A stretch of 64,000 nucleotides of DNA from Datisca glomerata (taxonomy: Eukaryota; Streptophyta; Magnoliopsida; Cucurbitales; Datiscaceae): assembly GCA_003255025.1 (NCBI GenBank), contig QANY01003955.1, positions 151,899 through 215,898 on the forward strand, in the 5' to 3' direction. How positions within the stretch are numbered: position 1 is the stretch's first letter; each line of letters opens with the position of its first letter. The position numbers and the translations under genes were made by a program. Under the pieces are notes generated by a model that worked only from the letters and a program-made list of their open reading frames with translations, ran no database searches and had not been told where the DNA came from. This document shows, in pieces, positions 1 through 10,480 of this stretch.

Positions 1-20
1 TTATGGGATCTGTTTTTCCT

Positions 21-620
21 TCATGGCATTTGAATTTGGGAGTAATGGATTTTTGGGGTACGGGCGCCGCTAGGACTTCCGGGCTTAACTGTGTCTGGAT
101 TAGAGTGAGATTGGTTTTTACCGTACTCCTGAGATTCCACATTTCCATCACATTTTGTTCCAATAGTTCTTCTATTACTTCCTTTGACATGACTCGAGAT
201 TGTCAAGCCTCACTCGTAGCCTCCTTCATGAGGTTTTGGAACTGGACTTCCTCTCCCTATCGTATATTTCTATTGTTCTCGTGGTCTCCTTGTCTTTTAT
301 CTCGACGGTTACCCTAGAGTGGGCTTCCTGTTCATTATTATTTTCCCGTTGATCATCATTCAGCTGTTGACTAGCCTTTGCTCAACTTTTGTTGATATGA
401 TCTTGCACATACTGCCATGCATTATGCATTCTTCAACGTTCCTCCGTTCCATCTCATGTATCATGTTCAGGATCCTCTGCATCATTTCTGTTGGTGAGGT
501 TGGTTGATCTACGTGGTCATCTCCAATTCTGGTTATGTTTCCCTCATTTAGGGTTGCATTGGATCTAGTTCTAGGATGTTTATGGTCTTATAGGGTGGGC
601 CTCTTGAGCTTTTCTCTCAG
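21..620 (-). pseudogene. Gypsy-like gag N-terminal remnant (G1)
   Basis: Read on the minus strand, this stretch gives broken reading frames with a charged helical segment (QRILNMIHEMERRN, near 430-480) and an Arg/Glu/Lys-rich region, followed near 21-206 by a Ser/Pro/Gly-rich segment. That composition is common in the N-terminal part of Ty3/Gypsy Gag upstream of the capsid domain. There are several stops and at least two frame changes, and no capsid or zinc-knuckle motif is reached before the window edge. The LTR-like sequence just to its right (640-1278) has a TATA motif on the same strand, which fits a 5' LTR followed by gag. No family-specific motif is present, so this call rests mainly on context. 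Confidence 0.35.
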
Positions 621-639
621 CTCTTAATGAAATCATAAA

Positions 640-741
640 AATATAAAGGATTTTTTTTGCTAATCAGGGATTAAAGGGAAAAGTATTGGTAAGGGTTGAC
701 TTATATGAGTATTAATGAGAGAAAGAGAGAGAGAGAGAGAG

Positions 742-773
<32 letters not shown>

Positions 774-1278
774 GAGTAAAAGCTTTAAATTGTATTTGTT
801 TGAATTGTATTGAATGCATGTGTTTCATTTAATACACTGGTCTTATATAGGCTTTCTAATTTACATGACTTAATTAGAACAATAATAAAATGAAGGGGAA
901 CGATTATCCTCCCCCTATGGTCTCGGAGGCACTTATTATGCCTAGAGATCAGACCCATTTATGGGGATCTTTCTATCAGGTATGACCCTATTTCACTTCT
1001 TTACTTATCATTTCCATTTTCCTAGTTCAACCACCAATCATTCACAGTCACTGGGTGATTTCTTATGGTTTGAGCTGCTCAGTCGTAGCCACAAGGTGAC
1101 CTGCCATCCTGTCTCATCCGAGTCATTCCACTACCTAATCAACCAATGCCACTTTCATTCGTTCCCGATCTTTCTTCTGACCTGTCTCTTCCCGTTCTTG
1201 CACAGTTCAGCAAGTGCCTTGCCCGTTCATTGTAGTTCTCTGAGTCTCATGTTCCAATTCTCATTCCAGAGGCGTGGG
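640..1278 (-). mobile_element. Gypsy-like LTR, left part (G1), interrupted by Copia A
   Basis: The segment resembles 49150-49850 in order and wording: an AATAATAA-type motif, a run of C-rich 'cccgttc' words and CT-rich sequence. The matching continuation of the 49-50 kb copy (a CACGTGNCAG word followed by a T-run) is found here only after element A, at about 10380-10460. A TATA box (TATATAAG, minus strand, about 842-849) sits upstream of the purine/TG microsatellite and the gag remnant, as expected for U3-R-U5 read leftwards. The exact LTR ends are not defined. Without the second copy this would be unrecognisable. Confidence 0.4.
725..770. repeat. Compound microsatellite (GA)n-(TG)n
   Basis: An uninterrupted GA run (about 725-742) passes directly into a TG run (about 744-770). 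It lies inside the transcribed part of the G1 LTR. Such compound runs are length-polymorphic. Confidence 0.95.
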
Positions 1279-3403
1279 TGTCGGGGGTTATGCCCTCAAA
1301 ACATGTGTATTGACATTTTGATATGAAATTTAAAGAGGATTACATTTTTCTTATAATTGTTCTTTTAAATTATTGTTGAATAATTTATATAAATATCTAA
1401 AAATTACATATTCATTAATGAGACTATGATCTTGTATTAGTATGAGAGGATTAAGATCATAGATAATGAATAAAATTGTCAGCAACATATTAAAGTATGA
1501 AATATTTAATGAATGATTGCTAGTATAGTTCACTAAACATTATGAATGCGTGTGATCTAGATCCAGATTGTTGATTTGGATAGGAATTTTAATGAATGTA
1601 CTTTATATAATAAGATTATATATGACAAGACTGATATGAATTAATATCTTTATTATTGTGCCGTCTATCATAAATATTAAATACACATCAATTTGATGAT
1701 CATATATAGATCAGTCTGAATCCTGAGTAGTCATGAACTCCTATGCATGTCTACTGAATCTTTTGATTCACTCGTTAAAGTCTGTTTGTTAATCAGGTTA
1801 GTGACTTTTGTTTTAGAGATTCGGTGATGTGGATGGCTCGAGACATGATCTTACAAGAGTTGGAATCTAAGCTTTCTTAACGGATCGTATATTGGTTCCC
1901 TCAAGTGTTAATTTTGGAAATGAATGGTTATTGAGCTCAAATTTATAATAAGATTATAAATTAGTCATTTACTAGTGGAGTAATGGTACTTAAGGATCAA
2001 GAGATAATTAGAAGGGTAAACTGGTAATTTTGACAAGTTCTAACTTAAGAACCAATAATTGGAGGACAGAATTACATGAAATGATTATGTATGTGGGCTA
2101 CATGAGAATACTCTGTAAATACATTCTAGAATCTCTATGAGTGCAATTCCAAATTTATAGTGGAGTAATAATGAAATTAATAAATAAAATTATTTAATTA
2201 AAGAGTTTAATAAATAACCTGATTTATTGAAACTTAGGATTATAGGTTCATGGTCCCCAAGTCATCTCTATACTACGCTGTGTAGGGTGTGAATATTTCA
2301 GGACATGAGAAAATTACTAACTTGCAAAAAAAAAATTATTATGGGGCAAGTTCATAATTATGAGATAATTATGTGGGATTAATTAATTAAAAATTAATTA
2401 ATTAGATTATTTATATATTTAAATATAGTTTTTAGAAATTATATATATAAATAATTATCAATTTTTTTAATTGTCGATAAGTGAGACATATTGTCTAATT
2501 TATGAAATTAGATAATTAAATTATTATTAAATAATAATTTAAATCAACTAAATTTTTATTTGTGAAATAACAGATAAGTTAGTTGATAGGGATAATCAGA
2601 TATTTTAACTTTAAATTAACTTATATGTAGATGAGTATCTGATTAAAATAAATATTTAATTCGCAGTAATTGTCACATGTAAATCACTTATAGGGCATTA
2701 GAAATTGACATGAACTACTGTGGTGCCACGTGGTACTACAGTAGTGAGTGTGTAATACTGTAGTGTCGCATGACACTATAGTGGTGCCTTGAGGCACTGT
2801 GCTGGCTCACGGCACACTACAATGCTATGTGGCACTGTAGTTGTGCACAATTGCAGTGAATCCCACTACAATTGGTAATTTATAATTAAATATTATTTTA
2901 GTTTATTCTAAAAATATGATACGCCATTATCTAAAATATATACAAATATTATTCTAGTGGCCTTGGTTATTGAACGAAGAGGAGATAATTAATTGATCAG
3001 ATCATCAGTTCATCAATCAAAACTTGAATTGAGAACACGATTAGTGTTAGAGAGATTTTCATTTGTCATTAAACGTTTATCAAATCTTTAAAAGAATAAT
3101 CATCACGTTGTTTTAGAGAATCCTCTCACTAAAATCATTCTCAGTAAATCTCTAGATCTCACGCGTTGAGAAAATATAGAGATAGAAAAAGTGGATTGTA
3201 ATATTTTACGTGCCCACACAAGTCCTAATGCGTTGATGATTGATTTGGAAGATTTTTGTGTGGATCTCGGAGTCTACTGACCGTTAGAATGATTTCATGG
3301 GAACGGAGGATCGATCGGTTTTTGCAATGACACTTGATATAAACTACAAGAGGTATATGATTCCTAATCTTGTATGTTGTAGATTTAACTCATAAATATA
3401 TAA
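1279..3403 (+). repeat. 5' LTR of Copia A
   Basis: About 2.1 kb, AT-rich, with a cluster of palindromic words at 2700-2870 that is repeated in the 3' LTR. It ends in an ATATAA tail directly against the primer-binding site. A terminal CA is not evident at that junction, which is unusual for an LTR (see the note on 10065-10223). Confidence 0.82.
2700..2870. promoter_or_regulatory. Palindromic TGCCACGTGGCA-type cluster in LTR
   Basis: Four or more imperfect copies of an ACTGTAGTGCCACRTGGCAC-like word alternate in both orientations, giving several potential hairpins. One copy keeps a G-box core CACGTG at 2727-2732. The same cluster is at about 9385-9535 in the 3' LTR, where the core has decayed to CATGTG. 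In plants G-box cores bind bZIP and bHLH factors. A regulatory role in this LTR is inference. Confidence 0.5.
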
Positions 3404-3415
3404 TGGTATCAGAGC
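3404..3415 (+). other. Primer-binding site (initiator tRNA-Met)
   Basis: TGGTATCAGAGC is the standard plant Copia primer-binding site, complementary to the 3' end of initiator tRNA-Met. It lies immediately after the 5' LTR and fixes that LTR's right boundary. Confidence 0.9.
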
Positions 3416-5339
3416 GGTCTTTATATATTTATATGTTAAATTTTGTGTGTGTTTTCTTTCATTATTCATATGATATGAGATATGTATGATGATGGATGGT
3501 TAAGTTTTTTGAATGTATGGAAAAGAATGGATCCTTGATTGAATGGTGATTATTGGATTAAGCTTTGTTTTATTTTTACCTAGATCTTGTGTAAACCGAA
3601 TTGAGGTGTATGAATTTTTATAGTTTTATTTTGAATATTATTGTAATTATTTTGAACGCGACAAGACAAAGAACGTATGAGAAAAATGGCAGAAATTTAC
3701 TGTTCAATCAAAAACAATGTTCGTACGCTTGAAATTTACTGTTCCGGCGGAGGTAAACATTGGTTATCCGGTACGGCAGGCGGCTACCGGCTGTGAGACG
3801 GGCAGCGGTGGTGATGGGCGGCGATCGGAGAGTCCTATCGTCAGTGACAATTGTTGTCACATTTTATGAAAGTTTCTAACAAACCATGTAACCAACTCCA
3901 TCACCTAAGTATTTCATTAAAACCCAAACTCTTTTAACTATTCATTTAAATTTTGAAATTAATGTAATTTTAAAATTATTTATTAATTTTTGATTTTATG
4001 AAAATTAAAAATTAATATGTTCATTGAGTTCGACCCAAGTTTGACCAAATCAAATAAAATGTTTATTGGACTAAGTCAAAGTCAACTATATTAAAAGGGA
4101 TAACTATGGAAATTGTTTTAATTAAGAAAAATAGTTTTTCTAATTAAATTTTTTTTTGTTAAAAGCTTGAAAATTATGAAGATGGACATCAAGATGAGAA
4201 GGCAATATTTGGGAAATATGTATTCATGAAGTCCGTTTTGTAATTTTATTTCTTTATTTCAAGGATTGTAATTTAGAAATATCCAATAGTCACTCGGTCC
4301 ATTATTATTTTATTTAATTGTTAAATAATTGTTTAATTATTATGTTTGATAACATGTTCATGCATTAGTTGATCAAATGTGATACATGAAAATATCAGAC
4401 AATTTTATTTAACCATGCATCTCATCTGTTGAAACATGATTTATTGGGATTGCCCTAATATGTTTATATATATTATTTTATGAAATCAATTACATGTAAA
4501 CTGCGATGTTTTAACTAATTAAAACTTGGCAATCACACCACACTAGGCTATAGTAACCTTTAGGGTAGCTGACTTAGTAAAAGAGTTTTATTAAAGTTTG
4601 ATGAATATAATTAATTAGTTAATCTATGTTCACCTAATTATGACTTAGGCACTTCAGAAAGTTAAATGAACTTAGACCATTGAGATTGGATTAACTGATA
4701 ATTAAATATTTATAGGGTTATTATTTTAACTAGAAATTAATTGATTAGTTAAAAAAGAAACACCTTATCCTAAAATAGTGAGTTGGAGAAGGTTGACATG
4801 TCAATATAACCTATTATCTCCATCATTAGTACAACACCGTGAGATGTAGTGAGGGCCTCGAGATGGCTGTGTTTTCATCCATCTAAGGAAGGTTTTGAGC
4901 GGTACACTTACCAAGGCTGGACTTCTTAAGAAGATAGGAAGAAGTGATATAGTTTAGTTTTAACCGACCTTAAGGTGACATATTCTAAATGAAGTCATGA
5001 AATCTGAAATGATGGGTTACACTCACAAAATCACAATTAAACTTTAATGTTGATAGTTGTGACTTGACCGAACAAGCGATACTTTATTATTAAAAGAGAA
5101 AATTTGAGATATTTTAAGTTTTAATTAAAAATGATGAGAATGTCTCATAGACAGTCTGAGGTTAATCTGACTGACCCTAAGGCGACACATTAATCGTTTG
5201 GTTATTTTATCATGATTAGTAAATGCTAAATTTATGAGTTTATTATGCTTGCATTTATGCATCACGTTTACTTTTTGAATTTGAGATATTTATCAATTAT
5301 ATTGAATCATGTATGTTTTAAATTTCAGTTATCAATATT
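3416..5339 (+). other. Long untranslated leader of Copia A
   Basis: About 1.9 kb without an open frame. The first 250 bases match, in reverse complement, the leader of element B just left of 56658, including the words around 3470-3560. A short GC-rich island lies near 3730-3830, and B has an equivalent GC-rich block at 56180-56330. I see no gene here. Confidence 0.7.
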
Positions 5340-5953
5340 ATGTCTACCATGGGTAAGCCAATTACTGTTTTACTCGCTCTTGAGAAATTGAATGGTGATA
5401 ATTTCGTACGTTGGAAATAAAATATGAATTTAATGCTCATTTGTGAGAACCATAAGTTCATTCTTACTGAGGAATGTCCTTAGAAGCCCGTTGCTAACGC
5501 CTCTAATATGATACTTGCATCATATCAAACAACACGGTGAAGTGCTAAATGCTTGTGAGCATGAATGATGTTCCGAGAACCAAGCATGAAAGCATGGAGT
5601 CTTCTTATGAGATTATGAAATCTTTACAAGCAATGTTTTGGCAACCGTCCGATCAAAGTCGTCATGAAGCCACTAGGAGCTATATGACAACTAAGATGAG
5701 GAAGGGTACTTTTGTTCTAGAATATGTTTTGAACATGATCAACATAATGCACGAGGCAGAAGTACATGGGGCGACCATTGATGAGCAGACTCAAGTTAGC
5801 ATCATACTAGAGTATTTTGTCACTTTCATTGACGACTACTCAAGATATGATAATAGTTACCTAATGCATCGAAAGTCTGAAACATTTGGAAAGTTTAAAG
5901 ACTTCAAGGCTGAAGCTGAAAAAAAATTAGGTAAATCATTGAAAACTCTTTGA
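5340..5953 (+). pseudogene. Copia gag remnant fused to integrase by deletion
   Basis: The frame starts at ATG 5340 with an LEKLNGDNFVRWK-type motif, which is the Copia Gag N-terminus. It is broken by TAA at 5418-5420 and TAG at 5481-5483, and a frameshift follows. A second open stretch (5549-5953) holds the Gag core, including the HEAEVHGATIDEQTQV motif. After about residue 88 it passes without a stop into integrase catalytic-core sequence (TFIDDYSRYDNSYL). The rest of Gag, the CCHC knuckle, the protease and the integrase N-terminus are missing at this join, so the hybrid is a deletion product and not a natural polyprotein arrangement. It ends in TGA at 5951-5953. Element B keeps the parts missing here. 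Confidence 0.8.
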
Positions 5954-6360
5954 TCCGATCGAGGTGGTGAATGATTGGATTTAGAATTCAAGGATTATTT
6001 ACTGGAGTTTGAAATCTTATCCCAACTGACAGCACCTAGAACACCACATCAAAATGGTATTACAGATAGGAGAAACTAAACATTATTGGATATGGACTAC
6101 ACACGACAACTTACATTTTGAATGTAGTCCCCTCTAAGTCTGTAAGCAAGACGCCTTTAGAGTTATGGAATGTCTCAAAATCTAGTTTGCATCATTTTCA
6201 TATATGGGGGTGTCCAAATCACGTTCTTAGACCCAAGACCGAAAAGTTAGACTCAAGGTCTGAGGTATACATATTTATTTGTTATTCTCTAGAGATAAAG
6301 ATGTATGTGTCAACAAATGCAATATTTCTTGAGCATTAATATATGCAGTACTACAAACCT
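5954..6360 (+). pseudogene. Copia integrase remnant (core end and C-terminal part)
   Basis: After the TGA the reading continues with SDRGGE (second catalytic Asp region), the conserved LTAPRTPHQNGI block, and then PLELWNVSKSSLHHFHIWGC, typical of the Copia integrase C-terminal side. Several stops interrupt it (after SDRGGE and after TDRRN). A deletion between about 6080 and 6095 removes most of the helix with the third acidic residue, so no catalytic triad survives. Confidence 0.78.
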
Positions 6361-6399
6361 CGTAGAAAATTAGTTCTCAAGGAATTAACGACTAATGAG

Positions 6400-7239
6400 A
6401 ATTTCTACTGATAAACGAGAAGTTCCGATAAAGGAAACTCTGGTGCAATGTCATAGTAGGAGGGTTGTGAGATAACGAGTTCGCTATGAACTAAAGGCAC
6501 TAATAAGGACGATCCATTATCTTATGAAGAAACAATGAATGATCCTGAAAAGGAGAAATGGGAAGATGCCATGAACCAGGAAATGAAATCTATGTATTCT
6601 AATTTTGTTTGGGATCTTGTAGATCCACCTGAAGATGTCAAGTCCTTTGGATGTAAATGGATCTTCAAAAAGAAAAGTGGTGTAGATGGGAAAGTAGAGA
6701 CTTTTAAGGCATGGTTAAAAGCCAAGAGCTATACACAAAGGGAGGCAGTCAATTATGAAAAGACATTTTCTCATGTGGCCATGCTAAAATCCAATCACAT
6801 CCTTTTATCCATAGCCACTAGTTTTAATTATGAGATATGGCAAATGGACGTCAAGACAACTTTTCTAAATGATTCTCTTGAAGAAAGAATCTATATGATA
6901 CAACTAGAAGGGTTCGTACAAAAGGGGCATGATTAGAAAATATGCAAATTGCTTAAATCCATTTATGGATGAAAGCAAGCATCTAGATCTTTGAATCTTA
7001 CCTTTGATGAGATTACAAAGTCTTATGGCTTCGAGAAAAATGTTGATGAAGCCTGTGTTTATAAATACACCAAAGATAAGATAGTGGTTTTCTTCGTTCT
7101 TTATGTTGATGATATTCTACTCATTGAGAATTATGTAGAAACTTTTTCAAAAGTAAAGAAGTGGTTAGTTGAGAAATTTCAAATGAAAGATTTGGGAGAA
7201 ACGAGCTTTGTTCTAGGCATCCAAATCTTAAGAGATTGA
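6400..7239 (+). pseudogene. Copia reverse transcriptase remnant
   Basis: The open stretch 6535-6936 contains WEDAMNQEMKSMYSN, CKWIFKKK and MDVKTTFLNDSLEERIYM, the conserved N-terminal blocks of Copia reverse transcriptase. Stops follow (about 6934-6936 and near 6970). A second stretch (6991-7239) carries the catalytic YVDDILL motif near 7100-7120, then KDLGETSFVLGIQILRD. The active-site aspartates are kept, but stops split the domain. The order after integrase is as expected for Copia. Confidence 0.86.
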
Positions 7240-8011
7240 AAGAACAAGTTCTTGGCCTTTTCTCAGGCATCTTATACTGATAAAGTGCTGGAGAGATTCT
7301 CTATGGAGAATTCCAAGAAAGGTGAACAAAGACATGAAATTGTCCTCTTCAAGGAATAATGTCCTAAGACACATCAGAAGGAAGATGATATGAGAAAGGT
7401 TCCCTATGCTTTAGCAGTTAGATGTCTCATGTGTGTCATGTTATGTACGAGATCGAACATCTGTTATGCAGTGGGAATTTTCAGTCATTATCAATCAAAT
7501 CTAGGTTTGGAACACTTGATTGCAGTAAAGCACATTCTCAAGTATTTTAGGAGAACAAGAAACTATATGCTTGTTTATTCAGGTCGAAACCTGAACTGTA
7601 GTCACCTTAGGTGGAGGAGCTGTAGTCTGGAGAAGAATTAAATAATCCAGCATTGTAGATTCCACAATGGAAGTCAAATATATAGCGGCTTGTGAAGCTA
7701 CAAAAATGGTGGTATGACTCAGAAAGTTCTATTCTGATCTGGATGTAGTTTCAGATATGGACAAGCCACTGATCTTGTACTCTAATAACAATGGGGCTGT
7801 AGAAAATTCCAAGGAATTGAGGACTCAAAAGAGGGGCAAGCACAAAGAGATGAAATATCATCTTATAATTGTGCATCGATGGGATGTGACTGTTATGAAA
7901 ATATCATTAGAACAGAACCTGACTGATCCTTTTACAAATACACTTTCGATGAAGTCTTTTGAAGGTCACATGCGAAACATGGGACTAAGAGAGATGCCAC
8001 ATTTTCTTTAG
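7240..8011 (+). pseudogene. Copia RNase H remnant
   Basis: The pieces 7390-7641 and 7757-8011 carry VPYALAVRCLMCVMLCTRSN, AVKHILKYFRRTRNYMLVY and, after a frame break, DKPLILYSNNNGAVENSKE (the acidic Asp/Asn block of RNase H) and LTDPFTNTLSMKSFEGH, the usual Copia C-terminus. The frame ends TAG at 8009-8011, right before the polypurine tract, which is the normal end of a Copia polyprotein. Confidence 0.84.
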
Positions 8012-8014
8012 GGT

Positions 8015-8024
8015 AAGTGGGAGA
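8015..8024 (+). other. Polypurine tract of Copia A
   Basis: AAGTGGGAGA lies one base before the 3' LTR start at TGTTGAGG. It primes plus-strand DNA synthesis. Confidence 0.85.
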
Positions 8025-8025
8025 T

Positions 8026-10064
8026 TGTTGAGGTTATGCCTTCAAAACATGTGTATTGACATTTTGATATGAAATTTAAAGAGGATTACATTTTTCTTAT
8101 AATTGTTCTTTTAAATTATTGTGGAATAATTTATATAAATATTTAAAAATTACATATTCATTAATGAGACTATGATCTTGTATTAGTATGAGAAGATTAA
8201 GATCATAGATGATGAATAAAATTGAAATATTTAATGAATGGTTGCTAATATGGTTCACTAAACATTATAAATGTGTGTGATCTAGATTCGGATCATTGAT
8301 ATGGATAGACATTATAATGAATGTACTTTATATAATAAGATTATATATGACAAGACTGATGTGAATTAATATCTTTATTAATGTGATGTCTATCATAAAG
8401 ATTAAATACGCATCAATTCGATGATCATATGTAGATCAGTCTGAATCCTGAGTAGTCATGAACTCCTATGCATGTCTACTAGATCTTTGATTTACTCATT
8501 AAAGTCTGTTTGTTAATCAGGTTAGTGACTTTTTATTTGGAGATTCAGTGATGTAGATGGTTGGAGACATGATCTTACAAGATTTGAAATTTAAGCTTTC
8601 CTAACGGATCGCATATTAGTTTCCTTAAGTGTTGTTCTAGAACTGAATGGTTATTAAGCTCAAATTTATAATAAGATTATAAATTAGTCATTCACTAGTG
8701 AATTAATGGTACTTAAGAATCAAGAGGTAATTATAAGCATAAAATGGTAATTTTGTCCGGTTCTAATTTACAAACCAATAATTAGAGGACATAACAACAT
8801 GAAATGATTATGTCAGTAGACTACATGAGAATACTCTGTAAATACATTCTATAATCCTTAAGAGTGCAATTCCATATTTATAATGGAGAAATAATTAAAT
8901 TAATTAATAAGATTATTTAATTAAAGAGTTTAATTAATTGTCCTCAAGTCACCTCTATACTACGCTGTTTGGGGTGTGAATATTTCAAGATATGAGAAAA
9001 AGACTAACTTGTAAACAAAATTTGTATTCTAGGGCAAGTATATAATTATGAGATAATTATGTGTGATTAATTAATTAATTGAATTATTTATATATTTAAA
9101 TATAATTTTTAGAAATTATATATATACATATAAATATTTTTAATTATCGATAAGTGAGACATAATATCTAACTTATAAATTTAGATAATTAAATTATTAT
9201 TAGATAATAATTTAAATCAATTAATATGTTATTTGTGAAATAACAGATAAGTTACTTGTAGGGATAAACAGATATGTAAATTTTGAATTAACTGATATCT
9301 AGATAATTATCTTATTAAAATAAATATTTAATTCGCAGTAATTGTCATGTGTGAATCACTGATAGGGTATTAGAAATTGACATGGACTACTGTGGTGTCA
9401 TGTGGCACTACAGTAGTGAGTGTGCAACATTGTAGTGCCACATGGCACTACAGTGGTGCCTTGAGGCATTGTGCTGGCTTACAGCACACTGCAGTGCCAT
9501 GTGGCATTACAGTTGTACACGAGTATAGTGTATCCCACTGTAATTGATAATTTTATAATGAAATATTATTTCAATTTATCCCTAAAAATATGATACGCCA
9601 TTATCTAGAATATTATTCTAATGGCCTTGGTTGTTGAACCTATAGTAGGGAATCAGTTGATCAGATCATCAGTTCATCAATCAAGAGTTGAATTAAGACA
9701 CGCTTGGTGTGTGAGAGATTTTTTTCTGTGATTAAACGTTAATCAAATCTCTAAAAGAATAATCATCACATTCTTTTATAAAATCGTATCACTAAAGTTC
9801 TTCTTAATAAATCTCTAGATCTTATGCGTTGAGAAAATCTAGAGATAGAAAAAGTTTTATGATATTCTACGTGCCCACACACATCCTAGTGCGTTGAGGA
9901 TTGACTTGAAAGATATTGGTGTGGATCTCGGAGTCTACTGATCGTTTGAATGGTTTCGCGAGAATGGAGGATTGATCGGTTTTTACAAGGACACTTGATA
10001 TAGACTATAAGAGTTATATGATTTCTAACCTTCTATGTTATAGATTTAACTTATAAATATATAA
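8026..10064 (+). repeat. 3' LTR of Copia A
   Basis: Colinear with 1279-3403 apart from small indels, including the palindrome cluster (9385-9535). Similarity to the 5' LTR stops at about 10064. The following 160 bases do not match the region after the 5' LTR but do match 31251-31416. Confidence 0.82.
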
Positions 10065-10223
10065 TAGATCCTGACTGATTGAAAAAGAATTTTCAATAAA
10101 ACTTTTTATTTGGTTATCGTGGCGTTGAACAAGTTTGGTTTTAATAAAAAAATTTATTTTTTTATTAAAAGATTAATTTTTTTAAAAGGTCACGCTTCCG
10201 CCACGCACGCGCCGTGACCACCA
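10065..10223 (+). repeat. 160-bp extension shared with 31251-31416
   Basis: Starts with a word like GATCCTGACTGATTGAAAAA and ends in a GC-rich CGCGCCGTGACCACCA. The copy after the LTR fragment at 30.8-31.25 kb is colinear, and similarity ends at the same ACCA in both. This suggests a real element end ending in CA, either of a longer LTR variant or of a separate subfamily leader. Confidence 0.6.
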
Positions 10224-10480
10224 GTCCTTCATCAGTGTTTACCCGTTGGCTAGTTAGCATTTCCCGTTCTGGTGCTCTTTTCTGTTCTTGGTATGCGCCC
10301 GACCGTTCTTTATCTATTTACGGGTGTCACTCGACATCAGTCTTCTCTTCCGTTTCTGCTTTTCTGCCACTTTCCGCGAGCCCTTTGGTTGGCCCTTCTT
10401 GTCCACGTGACAGTGGGTATTTTTTTGAACTGTTCACTAATAAAATCAATTCATTAAACTACTTATTATCTGCAAAAAAA
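10224..10480 (-). mobile_element. Gypsy-like LTR, right part (G1)
   Basis: Contains a 'ccactttccgcgagccc' word, then TTGTCCACGTGACAG and a T-run, matching 50000-50075 (ccactttctacgagccc, then TTGTCCACGTGGCAG). Together with 640-1278 this rebuilds the order seen in the uninterrupted copy at 49150-50110, so element A landed inside this LTR. It contains a CACGTG core. Confidence 0.45.

Larger units (their letters stand above)
1279..10064 (+). mobile_element. Ty1/Copia LTR retrotransposon A (decayed)
   Basis: Two long direct repeats start with TGTCGGGGGTTATG (1279) and TGTTGAGGTTATG (8026) and stay colinear for about 2 kb. A primer-binding site for initiator tRNA-Met (TGGTATCAGAGC) follows the first repeat, and a polypurine tract AAGTGGGAGA precedes the second. 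Between them lie gag, integrase, reverse transcriptase and RNase H traces in Copia order on the plus strand. The LTRs differ at many positions and by indels, so the insertion is old. No convincing 5-bp target duplication is visible at 1274-1278 against either possible right end (10064 or 10223). The element sits in the G1 LTR. It is related to element B on the other strand at 51185-56669. Confidence 0.88.

Noticed and set aside
1274..1278. Target-site duplication for Copia A
   Set aside because: GTGGG does not match the bases after 10064 or after 10223 beyond two positions.
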